Below are positions 1-10,538 of a stretch of DNA of 23,567 nucleotides, in pieces. Numbering within the stretch: position 1 is the stretch's first letter; every line of letters begins with the position of its first letter. Source of the stretch: Terana coerulea. Taxonomy: Eukaryota > Basidiomycota > Agaricomycetes > Polyporales > Phanerochaetaceae. The notes below the pieces were generated by a model. It did no database searches, had not been told where the DNA came from, and was given only the letters and a program-made list of their open reading frames with translations. The stretch is from the NCBI GenBank assembly GCA_024811115.1, contig JAKOGH010000539.1, positions 1 to 23,567 of the forward strand, in the 5' to 3' direction. The position numbers were made by a program, and so were the translations under genes.

Positions 1-842
1 ATGGGAGAGGCTCATGACGCTTGCAAGAGGCATGCTCCCACGCACTACGCCACAAAGTTCTTGTCACGGCGCACGTGGACAGTGACAGTTCGTCGCGTGA
101 ACGAGCGCCGGCCGATTGCGCGCCGCCGACTCTCTCGCCGCCGTCATCGACATCAAGCGCGTTTGCGTCAGCGTCGTCACCGCCTTCTCCCATGGAGCGC
201 ATATATCGCCGTCGCCCTCGGGAGGCGCAGCTCATCACCTCATCTCACCCCTCTACCGCCTTCTCCAAGTCGTTCTTGCCATGCTTTCCCTCGTTACTCG
301 TCAACGCCTCGCACAGCGAGCAGCTCAGTCGTCCGTCCCGCGAGGCGCCTCAAGGTCGCTTATGTCGCTTTCAGAACATAAGGTTGGATTCAATTGTCGT
401 GAATTGGCATCCTGGCTGAAACTGCGCTCGGATAGTACACCGCTCATGCAACGGCCCGTGGCCAGGGCAGAAACGGCCAAGTCAAGTCCAACGACGACGA
501 CGGCCTTGAGCTGCGTCTCGCGATGCCTCGTTCTCTGGGCGGTAAGGGCGACGGTCAAAACCCTGAGCAGCTGTTTGCTATGGGCTATGCTGGTACGCCA
601 AGCTTGCCTTCCGGCTCGGTATAACCGAGCACTCACGAAGTCATCTGGCTGTCTTGCAATAGCCTGTCTCTCTCCGCCATTCAGATGGTGTCGAACCAGT
701 TCGGGAAGACGGCCGAGGCTCGTAACGCTGTCGTCCATGCGCAGGTTCATCTCGGGAAACCCAAAGACATGGAGGGTTCGGGCTGGAGGTCGAGCTGCAG
801 GTTGAAGGCGTTGACCAGGAACTGATCGATGCAGGACACGCT
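1..842 (+). repeat. Repeat A, left copy (duplicated Ohr segment)
   Basis: This stretch aligns along its whole length with 11622-12456 in the same orientation. The shared part covers 5' flanking DNA (for example the block around 48-95, matching 11660-11715) and the Ohr gene through its third exon. The similarity is already present at base 1, so the duplicated unit probably extends left of the window. It fades just after the third intron donor at 843. Divergence consists of many substitutions plus small indels, so the duplication is not recent. No terminal repeats or target-site duplications are visible, which fits segmental duplication better than transposition. Confidence 0.85.
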
Positions 843-974
843 GTGAGTACTATCACCTTGCGTAGGATTTACCATATCGCTGACACACCCATTTACACCG
901 CCGGCTTTCAGGCCTGTCCTTACAGCCGGGCTTTGAAGCACGGCGCGATAGTGAAAGTAACCAAGAAAGACTGA
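281..974 (+). pseudogene. Organic hydroperoxide resistance protein (Ohr/OsmC family), frameshifted
   Basis: Ohr proteins are thiol peroxidases that reduce organic hydroperoxides with two active-site cysteines, assisted by a conserved Arg and Glu. My model has exons 281-382, 436-592, 663-842 and 912-974, with introns of 53, 70 and 69 bp. Exon 1 begins MLSLVTRQRLAQRAAQ, an Arg-rich leader without acidic residues, as in mitochondrial presequences. Exon 2 reads HK-YTAHATA, then GRNG, then GQNPEQLFAMGYA, which holds the family's Arg and Glu. Exon 3 starts with the first catalytic Cys (TGT 665-667), and exon 4 carries the second in CPYSRALKHG before TGA at 972-974. Two single bases appear to be missing in exon 3, near 670 and near 778. 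Reading through them gives the expected Ohr sequence, about 167 residues in total, a normal length for a fungal Ohr with a leader. The breaks could be real decay or sequencing errors. Family identity is firm; the broken status is less so. Confidence 0.8.
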
Positions 975-1041
975 ATATGGAATTGGGCGATCAAGTATAC
1001 CGTACTTGTAACAGTTCACTAAAATTGTAATCCTAGCTGTG

Positions 1042-1263
1042 TCAAATGTTGTCATTTAACTTTTGCAAGTCACGGGTCTCCTCAACTCTCGCCTTAACCA
1101 TACAAGGTGCGTCCCCGAGGGCGGTAATTAATTTCGAGTGCTCGCCCTCAGGCTGGCCGCTGACGTAGATCTTTTCGTAGTCCTCAGAATAAGTCCCTCC
1201 AGCTTTCAGTTTGCCAGGAAAAACCAACTCACGCCTTGACTTTCTTCCTGGTTTCCCGTTCAC
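1042..1263 (-). CDS. Possible orphan exon, unknown protein
   Basis: A 73-codon open frame runs on the minus strand to a TGA at its low-coordinate end. It begins with NGKPGRKSRR and ends with EETRDLQKLNDNI. The sequence is hydrophilic, mixed in charge and not low-complexity, which looks more like true coding sequence than most ORFs nearby. The listed start is a GTG codon, so if real this is probably a terminal exon joined to something upstream (higher coordinates), with a possible 3' splice site just before it. I recognise no domain. It is convergent with the Ohr copy and ends about 70 bp beyond it. Confidence 0.3.
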   Translation of the reverse strand: MNGKPGRKSRRELVFPGKLKAGGTYSEDYEKIYVSGQPEGEHSKLITALGDAPCMVKARVEETRDLQKLNDNI

Positions 1264-2037
1264 TGGCGCAGGTGGGGATCGTATAGTGTGATATTGTAGT
1301 TTATAAGGTCTGCAAGTCTAATTAGATCGAAGGGTACTTAAATGAGAGAGATGTGTTGTTGGGTCGAGAGCTAACACGAAATAAACGCACGCTACGACGT
1401 GAAGGGTGGCCCGTGCGCGCATATCACGGCGTCGACAGAGTCCTATCCTTCTCCATGGGCGTAAAGTTTCGCAGGGATACCTAACACCACTTAGCGTCAT
1501 CTCGATGACGGCCATCGCAGTACCGAGTACCTAAGTCTGCGAACACGGGTAAATATGGATGGACTACAGAGGTAGATAAATAACGGCGTACTGATGTGCT
1601 GTAACTCTGATATTCGTCGGTATATGCTGCCTCATTTCGTATTGAACAACGATAGGCCAATAAAGGTCCAACGCGAATGATTGTATCTGAGCGTTGGACA
1701 TAGCTAGTGGTTTGAGCCTGGTGCCGACGGACGTTTTATTCAACCGTCAGGAAGGTAGCGACCTGCCCGTCCACGAGAACCGAGTGTGCGCGAAGTGGGG
1801 GGTATTCGAATCTAGAAATTGTCAACGGGTTAGCTGAGCTCAGATGAGCTCATGGAATGGGGATTATTCATGCCCCTGCAGTACGCAGGTGACAGTCGAC
1901 AGGAGAGGGATGACGGACTCCAAGTCATTCCCACCACCAGCCACAAATTTCGTACCATTTCAACCATGTAGCGATACGTCGAAATGTGTTCCAATTTGCA
2001 GACCATTGGTCTGCTATGAATGGTGATGTGAATGGTC
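1264..2037. other. No gene recognised
   Basis: AT-richer sequence with only short ORFs (up to about 69 codons) and no domain I recognise. No repeat shared with the rest of the window was found by eye. Confidence 0.5.
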
Positions 2038-2600
2038 AATGACCGGTAGACGCCGCCGCCACCGAGTGGACTTCCTCGACTTCAAACCACCATGCCGTGG
2101 GCCACCCTGCACCAACCTTCCTCTGTCCTGGCCCTCGATGAGATTGAAATGAGGAACATACGCTCGAGACAATTGGTTCAGATCGAGCAAGCACGAGATC
2201 GAACGACCTTGGTTCGTTTCGAAGGTGAATAGGCTGGCATTTTGCTGGAATTTCATTGCAAGCTCACCGTGGATTCCAGTTGCCACACAAGCAGGCAGCA
2301 AGCAGGCAGCTCTCACAAGCTACCCCGCCACAGCCAAATACTACCCGCTATTCTGCACGAACTGCACTCAACCCAACAAGTCGACGTAGCCACCCATCCG
2401 GGCCCGAGAACTCTGGCCAAACACTGTGGTGAGCTTGCACCATTGCGTGTGTTACTGCCCTTTAAGCTCCTCAGCCACTCAAGTGACCCAGTTGCGAAGA
2501 TTGGAACGGTCTTACTGGTGATCGCATACACTCCACATCGCAAGGTCTCGCTCGGCTGCGATGTAAGAAGTATATCGCGCCACAAGCCATACGACAAAAA
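2038..2600 (-). repeat. Repeat B, left copy (possible decayed coding segment)
   Basis: This segment aligns with 22846-23420 in the same orientation. Shared landmarks include the cagacgccg block at the start, the tandem aagcaggcag motif near 2289-2309, and a well conserved block near 2519-2560 that begins tgatcgcataca. On the minus strand both copies keep similar protein-like stretches: SETLRCGVYAI here against NETLRCGMYAI on the right, each followed by a similar W-L segment, and LPACVATGIHGEL against LPACMAANTHGEL. The frame is interrupted by stops and indels here. I cannot name a family. It may be a decayed gene or part of a mobile element. Confidence 0.6.
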
Positions 2601-3840
2601 TTAGGCCAGTCCATATGCTCACACACTGATATCTCAGCAGACCTGCGTGCCGTGGTTGCTAGCTGTCGTTCTGCCAGTGTATCGCGCGAAAATCAGCCGT
2701 AGCAGGTTGATCAACAGACAACGACCGAGTCGGTGCGTTTCCAGCGCCTTGCGTGGTCATAGCCAGTACTAACATCGTCCACAAAGAGATTTGTTTCCTT
2801 TATGGTACAAACAATGCCCCCTGTCGAGAATGGATCGGATTCGAGCCCAACATATAGTAGGTGAGACGTACCAAATTATCAATACGCTGAACGTCCAGTT
2901 CAATCATCTTTCGAGAGACCATAGAAATCAGTAAAGAGAGGATCTACAGCTGCATTGCTCGGAGATTAGCGAACCCTCAACCGCATACACATGAACATGA
3001 TCGCCACGATCTGTCATTTGTTGACATTCCTCCGGATTTGACTCGGCGGTCTTTGTCGCTACCGTCAGCTACAAGGCGAACGTGTAACGGGCTTGAGGCC
3101 GATAACTTCTTGATTGTAGTAAGAGCTCGTGTCCTGGTGAAGCCAACACCCTTGTGACATTCGAGCTTAGATTTCTTCATATCCACCGGCTCGTTGGTAG
3201 CTGGTTCAGATGTCAAGGACCATCCGGTAGAACAGAGTGTCCGCACTCACACTGGCGAGTTGGTTCAATTCATTGCACGGTGCGTTCAGAGCCTTTCGTA
3301 CACTGCTGTGTAGCATTGATTTCAAGTTCATCGTTCCAGCGCGATGAGGCCCACATGAGGTCTCCAGCCCTTCTCTTCGTATCCGAGCTTTGGGACCTTG
3401 ATAATGATTAAGCCAAACGATTGTACGAAGAGTAAGTAGTCTTATGACTCACCATGCTTTGCTTAGCTACCGCAACGTCGTCACCTCTCTATAGCCATCC
3501 TATCGCTCCCCTTCTGTCCTTTTCCTACCCAGGCTTTAGAGTGCTATAAACTTCAAGTCTTCAGGTTGGCCATGGTATGCCAAGAGGTCGTACTTCAGCC
3601 ACCCTTGCGCTTCGGGATGTACGGCTCGCCTGCCACCGAGATAGAGATGCATGGTCTGCTCCTTCCCTAGCTGGATACTCTCACGAAAGAGAGGGGAGAA
3701 AATGGCAGCGATGACAAGTCTTGCAAGACACAGAAAGCGGCCTTGTTCAAAGAGTGGGTACCGATGGTTCGACAGCGTGGGTCGTAGTCCGCAGTGTCAA
3801 AGGTCTGAGTCGGCGCTGTGGGCCTGGCAGGACATTCGGA
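2601..3840. other. No gene recognised
   Basis: Only short, mutually overlapping ORFs of up to about 100 codons. None shows a recognisable motif, splice-site series or repeat partner in the window. Confidence 0.45.
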
Positions 3841-3841
3841 C

Positions 3842-3867
3842 GCGAGGACTTGGTGCGAGGACTTGGT
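3842..3867. repeat. 13-bp tandem duplication
   Basis: The unit gcgaggacttggt occurs twice without interruption at 3842-3854 and 3855-3867, followed by three more matching bases. It looks like a simple local slippage duplication. Confidence 0.9.
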
Positions 3868-4994
3868 GCGGAGGTTCGGGAACCGCGACAAGTGCGAAAC
3901 GCCGAGAGCATGCTCGGGTGGTCGCTGTGGATGCCTGGGGGTCCATGTGTACTTGTTGAAGAGCGCAGGGAAGAGATCTCCCTTCGGCAAGATTGGCGAG
4001 GCAATCGTGGTCAGGAGCGTTTTCAAGCGCTCTGCCAGTGGCCACGCCGACTTTTCTGCCACCCACCACCATCCGTCCCTCGAATCACCCTCCAGCTCAC
4101 TATCATTATGCTCTCAAAGTTGGGCTTAGCCCAGGCTCTTACTTCAGTGAGCGTATGGCCATCTGGCAGCGACATCGCTGCGTCTGGGCTGGCTAAGTTT
4201 TCCCACATACGCTCTCCCCGAGTGTACCAATCCCGAGTGTGCCGACGACTCCCACGTCAAGAAACGACTTACTCAACTCAGCAGCTACTTGCTGTAAAAG
4301 CGAAGCTGTCGCATTCGTGGTCCTACCGTCGCCCTCGGCTGCGCTTATCTTTCCTATTACCCCAATCTACACCTGATCTGTGACCTGCACGTCCTGGATG
4401 TTGTCGGTATGCCTGGGAGGCACTCAGGTCAAGTCGCGCGGCCGATGCGAGGAGCTTGCATAAGTGGGAGGAGAGCGCGACATAAAGAATTGTAAGTATG
4501 GCTTACGCTCATGCGCCTATACAAGTATGTCCAACTCATTTCTCATGTAGCTCTGCACGCTTATAATGAGCTTCACGGGCCCATACGAAAGAACATCTCT
4601 GCCAGAACGCATAAACCATAGGAGATGCTGTCGCTTTTGCATCCACGACCTTGCAGCGGATAAGAAGTCAGGGCGCACCACACCACGAAGACAAGTTCCA
4701 CGTGCCCATGCTCATCAGTGTCCCTGCTCTTCGTACAACTTAAATGACGTGTGGATCTCAGTACAATGACAATGAGTCCAAAATACGTGTTTGATTTCTT
4801 GAATGAGATAAAGGACTAGAGAAAACGCATGGCTAAGGAGGTCCAGACGGGAAGTAAGGTATGATACACAGGCGGCGGACAAGAAGGAAACGACGTGCGG
4901 ACCAAACGCAGTCATATAGCTAATTAATCAAGCGAAACCAATATACTGCACCGTCAAAAAGTCGAGCATACCAAACCAAGACAAGAGCTGGGCA
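3868..4994. other. Multi-frame ORF region, no gene chosen
   Basis: Between about 3650 and 4380 at least four frames on both strands are open at once; the longest is a 220-codon plus-strand frame at 3721-4383. Such simultaneous openness in GC-rich DNA is weak evidence for coding. No frame shows a domain, signal peptide or compositional bias that would single it out. 4384-4994 holds nothing I can name. Confidence 0.4.
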
Positions 4995-5963
4995 TCAACA
5001 CCCGCCACGACGGCTTGCCTGGAAAGCAGCGAGGGCAGCTTGGTGATCGTGCTGGAAGCGACAGGGAGTCGAGTTGTAGACGGGCTCGGGACCGGGCGCA
5101 GCGACTTGCCCATGAGAGTCGCGGGCGAAAGTCCCCGTGAGGAACGGAGCTTGTCTCGGCCTCGTCTTCGTCAGTGGTGGCAAGATACGAGATGAGACGT
5201 CCAGACGTGAGAAGGCGAGCGCGACTTCCTCGCCCGCGTCGTGCTCGTATTGCGTGTCCCGATACGTGCTGTGACCTTGCCGCATGCCTGGTCTGGGGTA
5301 CGGAGACCAGCGAGAGGCACCCTTGTCATGCAACGCGCGGGGGCCTGGTCCGATAGTCGAGTACGAGGGAGTCGACGACCGGATTAGATGGACTGAGTTC
5401 CTGCTGGTTAGCGGAGCGAGCGTCGTTGGGGTGGCACCAAGCAGTTGAAGCGCCGAGAACGGGGAACAATCCGCCAGCTGCAGGAGGGTAGATACGCCTG
5501 GAAGTGGTGTCATGGGTAGTTTGTACCCGTATGCACATACATGCTCAGGCTGAGCCGGGGCCGGCTGGAAGTGTGGCTTCAGGGAAGGTGGCGGCGGAGT
5601 AAAGCTTGCCCATGGACGCCGTTCATCCTGAAGAGGTGCGGTGACGGGTTTCAGCTGCGGGTACTGGAGCCCTGGCAGAGAGAGCATGCCCTCGCATGGG
5701 TGAACTGAGGCAGAGGGCGAGGTGGCTGGAGTGAAGGGCAGCGAATGTGGCGTAGACGGCGCGGGCGATGTGAGAGGCGACGAGCTCGGTATCGACGACG
5801 CAATTGACGCGGGTGATGGTGGCGGCAGTACGGGGACGGGCTTTCGACTTGCGCCGAGAAGTACGGCGCGCTTTAGTCTTCTGAACATGCTGGACGACCA
5901 GCGTAGGTGGCACCGTGATCCCGGCAGGCCAGCTGTAGTTCCCTTCCCTGTCGCAAGGAACAT
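4995..5963 (-). CDS. Hypothetical Ser/Pro-rich protein (possibly frameshifted)
   Basis: This is the longest single open frame in the window, 322 codons, starting at 5963 with MFLATGKGTTAG; an internal Met at 5888 is another possible start. Residues about 43-85 are strongly Ser/Pro/Thr-rich (VLPPPSPASIASSIPSSS and similar). A second Pro-rich stretch near residues 110-140 is followed by more complex sequence. That bias is frame-specific and supports this frame in the middle of the gene. Toward both ends other minus-strand frames look equally natural: 5623-5979 begins MKNVEYVPCDREGNYSW, and 4928-5113 ends in a hydrophobic tail. The true gene may therefore be spliced, or may be broken by frameshifts. 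No catalytic motif, signal peptide or clear membrane segment is visible, and I do not recognise the family. Confidence 0.4.
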   Translation of the reverse strand: MFLATGKGTTAGLPGSRCHLRWSSSMFRRLKRAVLLGASRKPVPVLPPPSPASIASSIPSSSPLTSPAPSTPHSLPFTPATSPSASVHPCEGMLSLPGLQYPQLKPVTAPLQDERRPWASFTPPPPSLKPHFQPAPAQPEHVCAYGYKLPMTPLPGVSTLLQLADCSPFSALQLLGATPTTLAPLTSRNSVHLIRSSTPSYSTIGPGPRALHDKGASRWSPYPRPGMRQGHSTYRDTQYEHDAGEEVALAFSRLDVSSRILPPLTKTRPRQAPFLTGTFARDSHGQVAAPGPEPVYNSTPCRFQHDHQAALAAFQASRRGGC

Positions 5964-6450
5964 ACTCCACGTTCTTCATCGCAGCCGTGACGCAGTTCGG
6001 CCGCCGCTTGGTCTTCTCCGGCCGTTTGGGCCAACCATGGATGGTCTGCTTGGCTTGTCATTTCCGAGTCGTCCTTGCATGCATAGCCACAGGCGTAAGT
6101 TGTTTCCTGCCCGACGCCGGCTTGCAAAATGACGGTACATTGAATCTTTTCGAAGGTACTGCATTGCATGCTTAAGACCTGACATCATGTATGAGCGCGA
6201 AGTCGACTCACTGGGAGTTGCGAATGTGGCGATCCAAATTCGCTTTCTGCGCACTGGTGCGAGTACAGCCTGGATAAGTGCAATGCCATTCTTTTCTACA
6301 AGACGTACGAGGTGAGTACCAGCAAACAGTGATAGGTCGGGCTGAGGCTCACAGTCGAGCGGGGACGTGGGTGTTGGCGTGGCGCCGCAAGTCATGCCTA
6401 TTAGCGAGATATTCTCCGCCACAGCAGGGGCAAGGAACCTACAAAGTCTG

Positions 6451-6828
6451 TCAGTTGGGGACGTCGGAAACCACAATGAATGGATAATGCCTTATGTCCA
6501 GACGGGTGAGGATTCTTTTGGGGTGCTCGTCGGTGCCGTATTCGCTGGCAATCTCAGTCCTCCATCGAACGGCTCTCTGCCACACACGCTCGCTACCAAT
6601 GAACGCGTCCAAGTGAACCTTCCGCCTTCGTACCGTGGTGTCCTTCTTCGGTCTGCGGTTGGTCATTAAATCAGCGATATTCATAGGGCGTAGAGACAAA
6701 CACTGACGACGAGGATGGCTGTCGTGTCGAAGCCCGTGCCATTCTTTGAAAGAGAGGGTAGATTCGGTCCGACGGACGTTGAGGACGGGCGATACTGTGG
6801 TCCACAAGGTACAAAGGAATCCGACCAA
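6451..6828 (-). CDS. Possible exon of an unknown minus-strand gene
   Basis: A 125-codon minus-strand frame whose second half is basic and complex (KKDTTVRRRKVHLDAFIGSE and onwards to HYPFIVVSDVPN). It ends just before a CTGAC...TTTGTAG sequence near 6437-6452 that resembles a branch site and 3' splice site. The next minus-strand frame (5976-6476) could be a following exon, and the Ser/Pro-rich ORF at 4995-5963 lies beyond it. A single multi-exon gene spanning 6828 to about 4960 is possible, but I could not fix the donor sites. No family recognised. Confidence 0.22.
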   Translation of the reverse strand: MVGFLCTLWTTVSPVLNVRRTESTLSFKEWHGLRHDSHPRRQCLSLRPMNIADLMTNRRPKKDTTVRRRKVHLDAFIGSERVWQRAVRWRTEIASEYGTDEHPKRILTRLDIRHYPFIVVSDVPN

Positions 6829-8624
6829 ATGAACCGACTGGGGGAACAGGTCGAGATGGGTGGTTGGGAATGCTGGGTCTGGAGGAGAGGGGTTATAAGA
6901 AATTCAACGCCGCAATGTTTGGAGTCTGCCCGCCTACTGGTTAAGTCCATCGTTTACGCTTGTGGGTCCACCTACGCCGACGTTCAGGCCTGATTCGGCC
7001 TATGTTGTGATTCCGCGTACGGTATTCGGGCAAACGAGGGTTCAAAAACATAGCGACCACGAGGCTGCCAAGTTTCTCCGAGCTGCCCTTGTCCGCATCT
7101 GTGGAGAAGGATGAACATATGTTCTGCCCAGCCACCGTGAGCGCGGGACCCTGGATGGGAGGAGTTCGAAATGTCCCCTACACTTCTGTTCCCAGGACCC
7201 ATGTGGTACGCCTTTATCATCGGACGTTTTGCTCGTGAGGCAACCACTCACAGGCGGGCGGCATTGCATCCAACTGAGATGAGACAAGCCCAGGCTTTGA
7301 GGACCACCTCTTGCAGATCTCTAAGCAAGTTGAGCTTTGCTGAGCAAAGTCATCTGCAGGATGTGCATGAACAGAATGAGTATGCATTACGAGTACAGCG
7401 GGTCCAATACGTACCGGTCCTTGACTTTTGACCCTCAAACGGTGGCGACCCAGGGTGACACCCATCACAACGAGGGGCATGGTTCCCAAGGCTCGTCCTG
7501 CGGCTGGGTCATCGATAATCGGCGCTGGGTCTCCGTCTCCCACGGCGGTCGTCCTACCAGCGTTCGGGCGTTCCGAAACAAATGACCCCAATGATGGACA
7601 ACTTCTCCTCGAACCAGCCGCTGGGATACAAAACGAGGCTAGAATTGTGCGAGAACAAGGCCGTTAGCCTTCCACCAAATGACGAGCCTTAGGCAAACTT
7701 ACACACGGTGGAAAATTTCCTCCAACTATCCCCATTTAGCAGCGGTTTTCCAAATACCGGGAGGGCTGAGTAGCTCCAGAATTCCCGCTGGCGAAAGTTT
7801 GGTTATGACATAGTGTATGCAACAACATGGAATACCACAAAGAAAAGCCGACCCGAATGGCTATGCATGGCGGTCTTCGAGGCTAGCAATCCACGCTCCT
7901 CGAGGCCAATGGAAGAGCTGAGGCTTGAAAGGCCAAGACGGAACTGGCCAGTAACATTCAGGCTGGCAAGCATAGTTAACATGTGTTTCACGTTCAACGT
8001 ACGAACAACAACGCTGAGAGCGGAATTTTTGAAGTGGGAGGGGTTGGTCGGAATCAGGGTACAAGGGGCGGAGTCAACAGGTGATGAAAAGTGTCGGGCT
8101 ACTCCCCGACATCAACCTGGTCCTTCACGGCGGGTTGATGAATTAGAAGCATGGGGCGGGTGTACTTGCTCATCGCCCCCGCTGATGTCAAAGTGGAGTG
8201 TTTGGTGGAGGAACCTAACCAGCTCTGGGCATGACCTGTACGAGTCCCGTGGTTACTCATAGTGACGGCGGTCTCACTATGTGAACTGACCATACAGCCG
8301 TGCGGTAGCGAGACCTTTGGCATTATTTCAAGCTGTAGTGGCCGCTCCTTCATGTCGCACATAATAACAGGGTAATATGATTGCTTGGCAATACCTGACG
8401 TAAGTTTACTAGCAGTGCTCGGTACTCAATTTTGTACTTACCTCAAGTCGGTTGACACTATTCTGTCATGCGATATGGTTCCTAAGGCCTTAAAGCCACG
8501 ATGGAATCCATGTAGGCGACCAAGATATGTAGAATGACGATACGGTCGCGAACGATGTGTACGTCACGTCGAAGCCCGAAGGACAAGCCTTAAAAGTCGT
8601 GCAGTCGTCAAGCCGTGCGGGAAA
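6829..8624. other. No gene recognised
   Basis: Several overlapping ORFs of 60-150 codons lie on both strands; the longest is a plus-strand frame at 7813-8262. None shows a recognisable motif or consistent intron set. No repeat partner within the window was seen. Confidence 0.4.
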
Positions 8625-8942
8625 ATGATGGTGGAAGAGGCCCAAACATCTGCTTGCTACGCTGCTGGGCTTTGTGACATCGACGAGGTCGAGCGAGTTC
8701 TCCATTGTGATCTGCACCCGCATTTATGCTGTCTTCGGTCTACTGGCCTAGTGAAATGTGTGGAAGATGGGGAACGGGTGCGTCGTCGATGTCTGAGGTG
8801 TCGGTATGGATGGGTGGGGCAGGAATGCGCCGAGATGTTCTACAGCTCATGTAGGTGTACGAGACAGCGTTTCCGTGTGACTGACTGTGAGGCTACGCCA
8901 ACCCAGGAATGTCAGAAGGGTATGTCCAGCGTAAGCCGTTGA
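8625..8942 (+). CDS. Small cysteine-rich ORF, unknown
   Basis: A 105-codon frame with 13 cysteines (about 12 percent), in clusters such as LCC, RCLRC and SCRC over residues 11-97. The start MMVEEAQTS has no hydrophobic core, so it lacks a secretion signal, unlike typical fungal small secreted Cys-rich proteins. An upstream exon could supply one, but I saw no convincing junction. The cysteine spacing matches no family I know, and the cluster could be chance in one frame. Confidence 0.2.
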   Translation: MMVEEAQTSACYAAGLCDIDEVERVLHCDLHPHLCCLRSTGLVKCVEDGERVRRRCLRCRYGWVGQECAEMFYSSCRCTRQRFRVTDCEATPTQECQKGMSSVSR

Positions 8943-10538
8943 TACACGCACCATTCACTCGAACAATGGCGGTAGAACCTGGCTGCAGAACCAAGCTACA
9001 GCCCTTGAAAAGCGCACGCTTGACCGTAGGATCTCTATACCGAAATCGGCGTACGTTGGTGTCGCACGACATTACGACGTACATTCGCGTGTTAGTTTTC
9101 TGCCCAATCGCCCTCATCAACTTCACGGAGGTCCTGGACAGCTCCACACACGCCGTCGCGTGCCTTCCCTTATTCCTCCTACGAGCCTCCTTCTTCCTAT
9201 CCTCCCCTTTCACTCGAGATAGTATTGGCCGGTCGCATATGGCAGCGGTGTGCAGGACTGCCCGAGCAGCGCGCTCGCCTGGTACAAGAGGTTGAGCCGC
9301 TGCAGGATGTCGCGGTTCGAGACGCTGTTCGGGCTTGGAATACTATCTTTGGGTTTCTTGGCCATTTACAGCAGCTGGAACGGCCCGCGGTTCACGGGAC
9401 GCGTCGGTGAGTGGTGGCGGTGGAAAGGTGAGAGGAGGTAACGGTCGGCGCTTGATCATGACGGTATGAGCAAAATGAGAAGAGCTCTCATACTGTCACC
9501 TCCACCTTCATGTTCAAGCACATCGCTATCGCAGAACAGGCCAACATGGTCGAGCTCATACCCCGTTCTTTTTGCTGGGCTTCACCTTCCTTCATTATGC
9601 CACAAATTACTCATACCATGGATCGTTCACTACCTGAGTGGCACGGTTGAACGCACGGCATTCCGTGAGCCTGGGGAGACTGCAGGCCTACTTTCGCTTT
9701 CCCTCGAGAGTACAACCATATATCGAAGGTTATACGACAGTAATGCGAACAAAACAGTGGCTTTGGATGACACATTGGTGGTTGTTACTTGGCTGATGGT
9801 GTCGTATCTCATACCACGCTCGAACATGCGGTACGAAAACCCCAACACAGTGAGTTCACATCGTAAACCCCTTGCTGGTACCTAATGACGACACGACTAG
9901 CCCCTTGACCAAGAAGGGCCTACTGATGCCTTCCCCGCATGAGGAAGTAGCACCGCCTCGGAACTGGCCTGCAAAATACTCCGGAAATACAAGGCCATGT
10001 CCCGCAACGAGGCCCAGGTTGAACGTGCTAGTAATGAGAGCCTTATGGTAGCGATAGGTCCGCTACTCGTGCAGATTCAAGGCCGTGACAGTAATAAACC
10101 CCGTGACGATAGCGCGAATGTCCGGTATGCCGCGACGACATCACCGCCACTTGACACTCAATTTTTCGACGCGTTGAGGTCCATCTCAAAGGCGAGCTGT
10201 GAGTTTGTAAAGTCATCTTGCCTTGTGCCTCCTTAATTCCCTGCCTTTGTATAGGAAGTGGTTCCATTGCCCCCAATAGGATGAGGGCTGCTCATACGAC
10301 ATCGTTGTCCCGCAAAGCCAGCTCAAAAGCCACAGCAAGCAGCGCGTCTGTCGCTTAGCCCGTAGCTTCTGCACACTCTAACCGTCTTTCTCTTAGCTCC
10401 TTTGCGCCAAAAACGCTGCGAAGCTGTGATGTACCAAGGCGAGCATGAGCAGCCAATCTACGCGTGCAGATACCTCGTGAAGGAGGTCTTCTGGATGACA
10501 CACCACCGCCAGACGATTCATCATTAGCCTAAGAGGGA
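8943..10538. other. No firm gene; short hydrophobic ORF near 9307-9441
   Basis: A frame starting at ATG 9308 reads MSRFETLFGLGILSLGFLAI, a possible single membrane anchor. It is followed after about 13 codons by a GTGAGT donor-like site at 9408. A competing frame is equally open, and no continuation exon was found. Other ORFs here, including 9466-9885 (139 codons), show no motif. Confidence 0.3.

Noticed and set aside
116..805. 229-codon plus-strand ORF
   Set aside because: Only its part from 281 to 382 is the true Ohr leader frame. The rest runs through two introns and the wrong frame of exons 2-3.
3721..4383. 220-codon plus-strand ORF
   Set aside because: At least four other frames are open over the same bases, and no motif or frame-specific bias favours this one.
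9308..9441. Small membrane-anchored protein (MSRFETLFGLGILSLGF)
   Set aside because: A competing frame is equally plausible, a donor-like site follows within 35 codons, and no second exon could be found.
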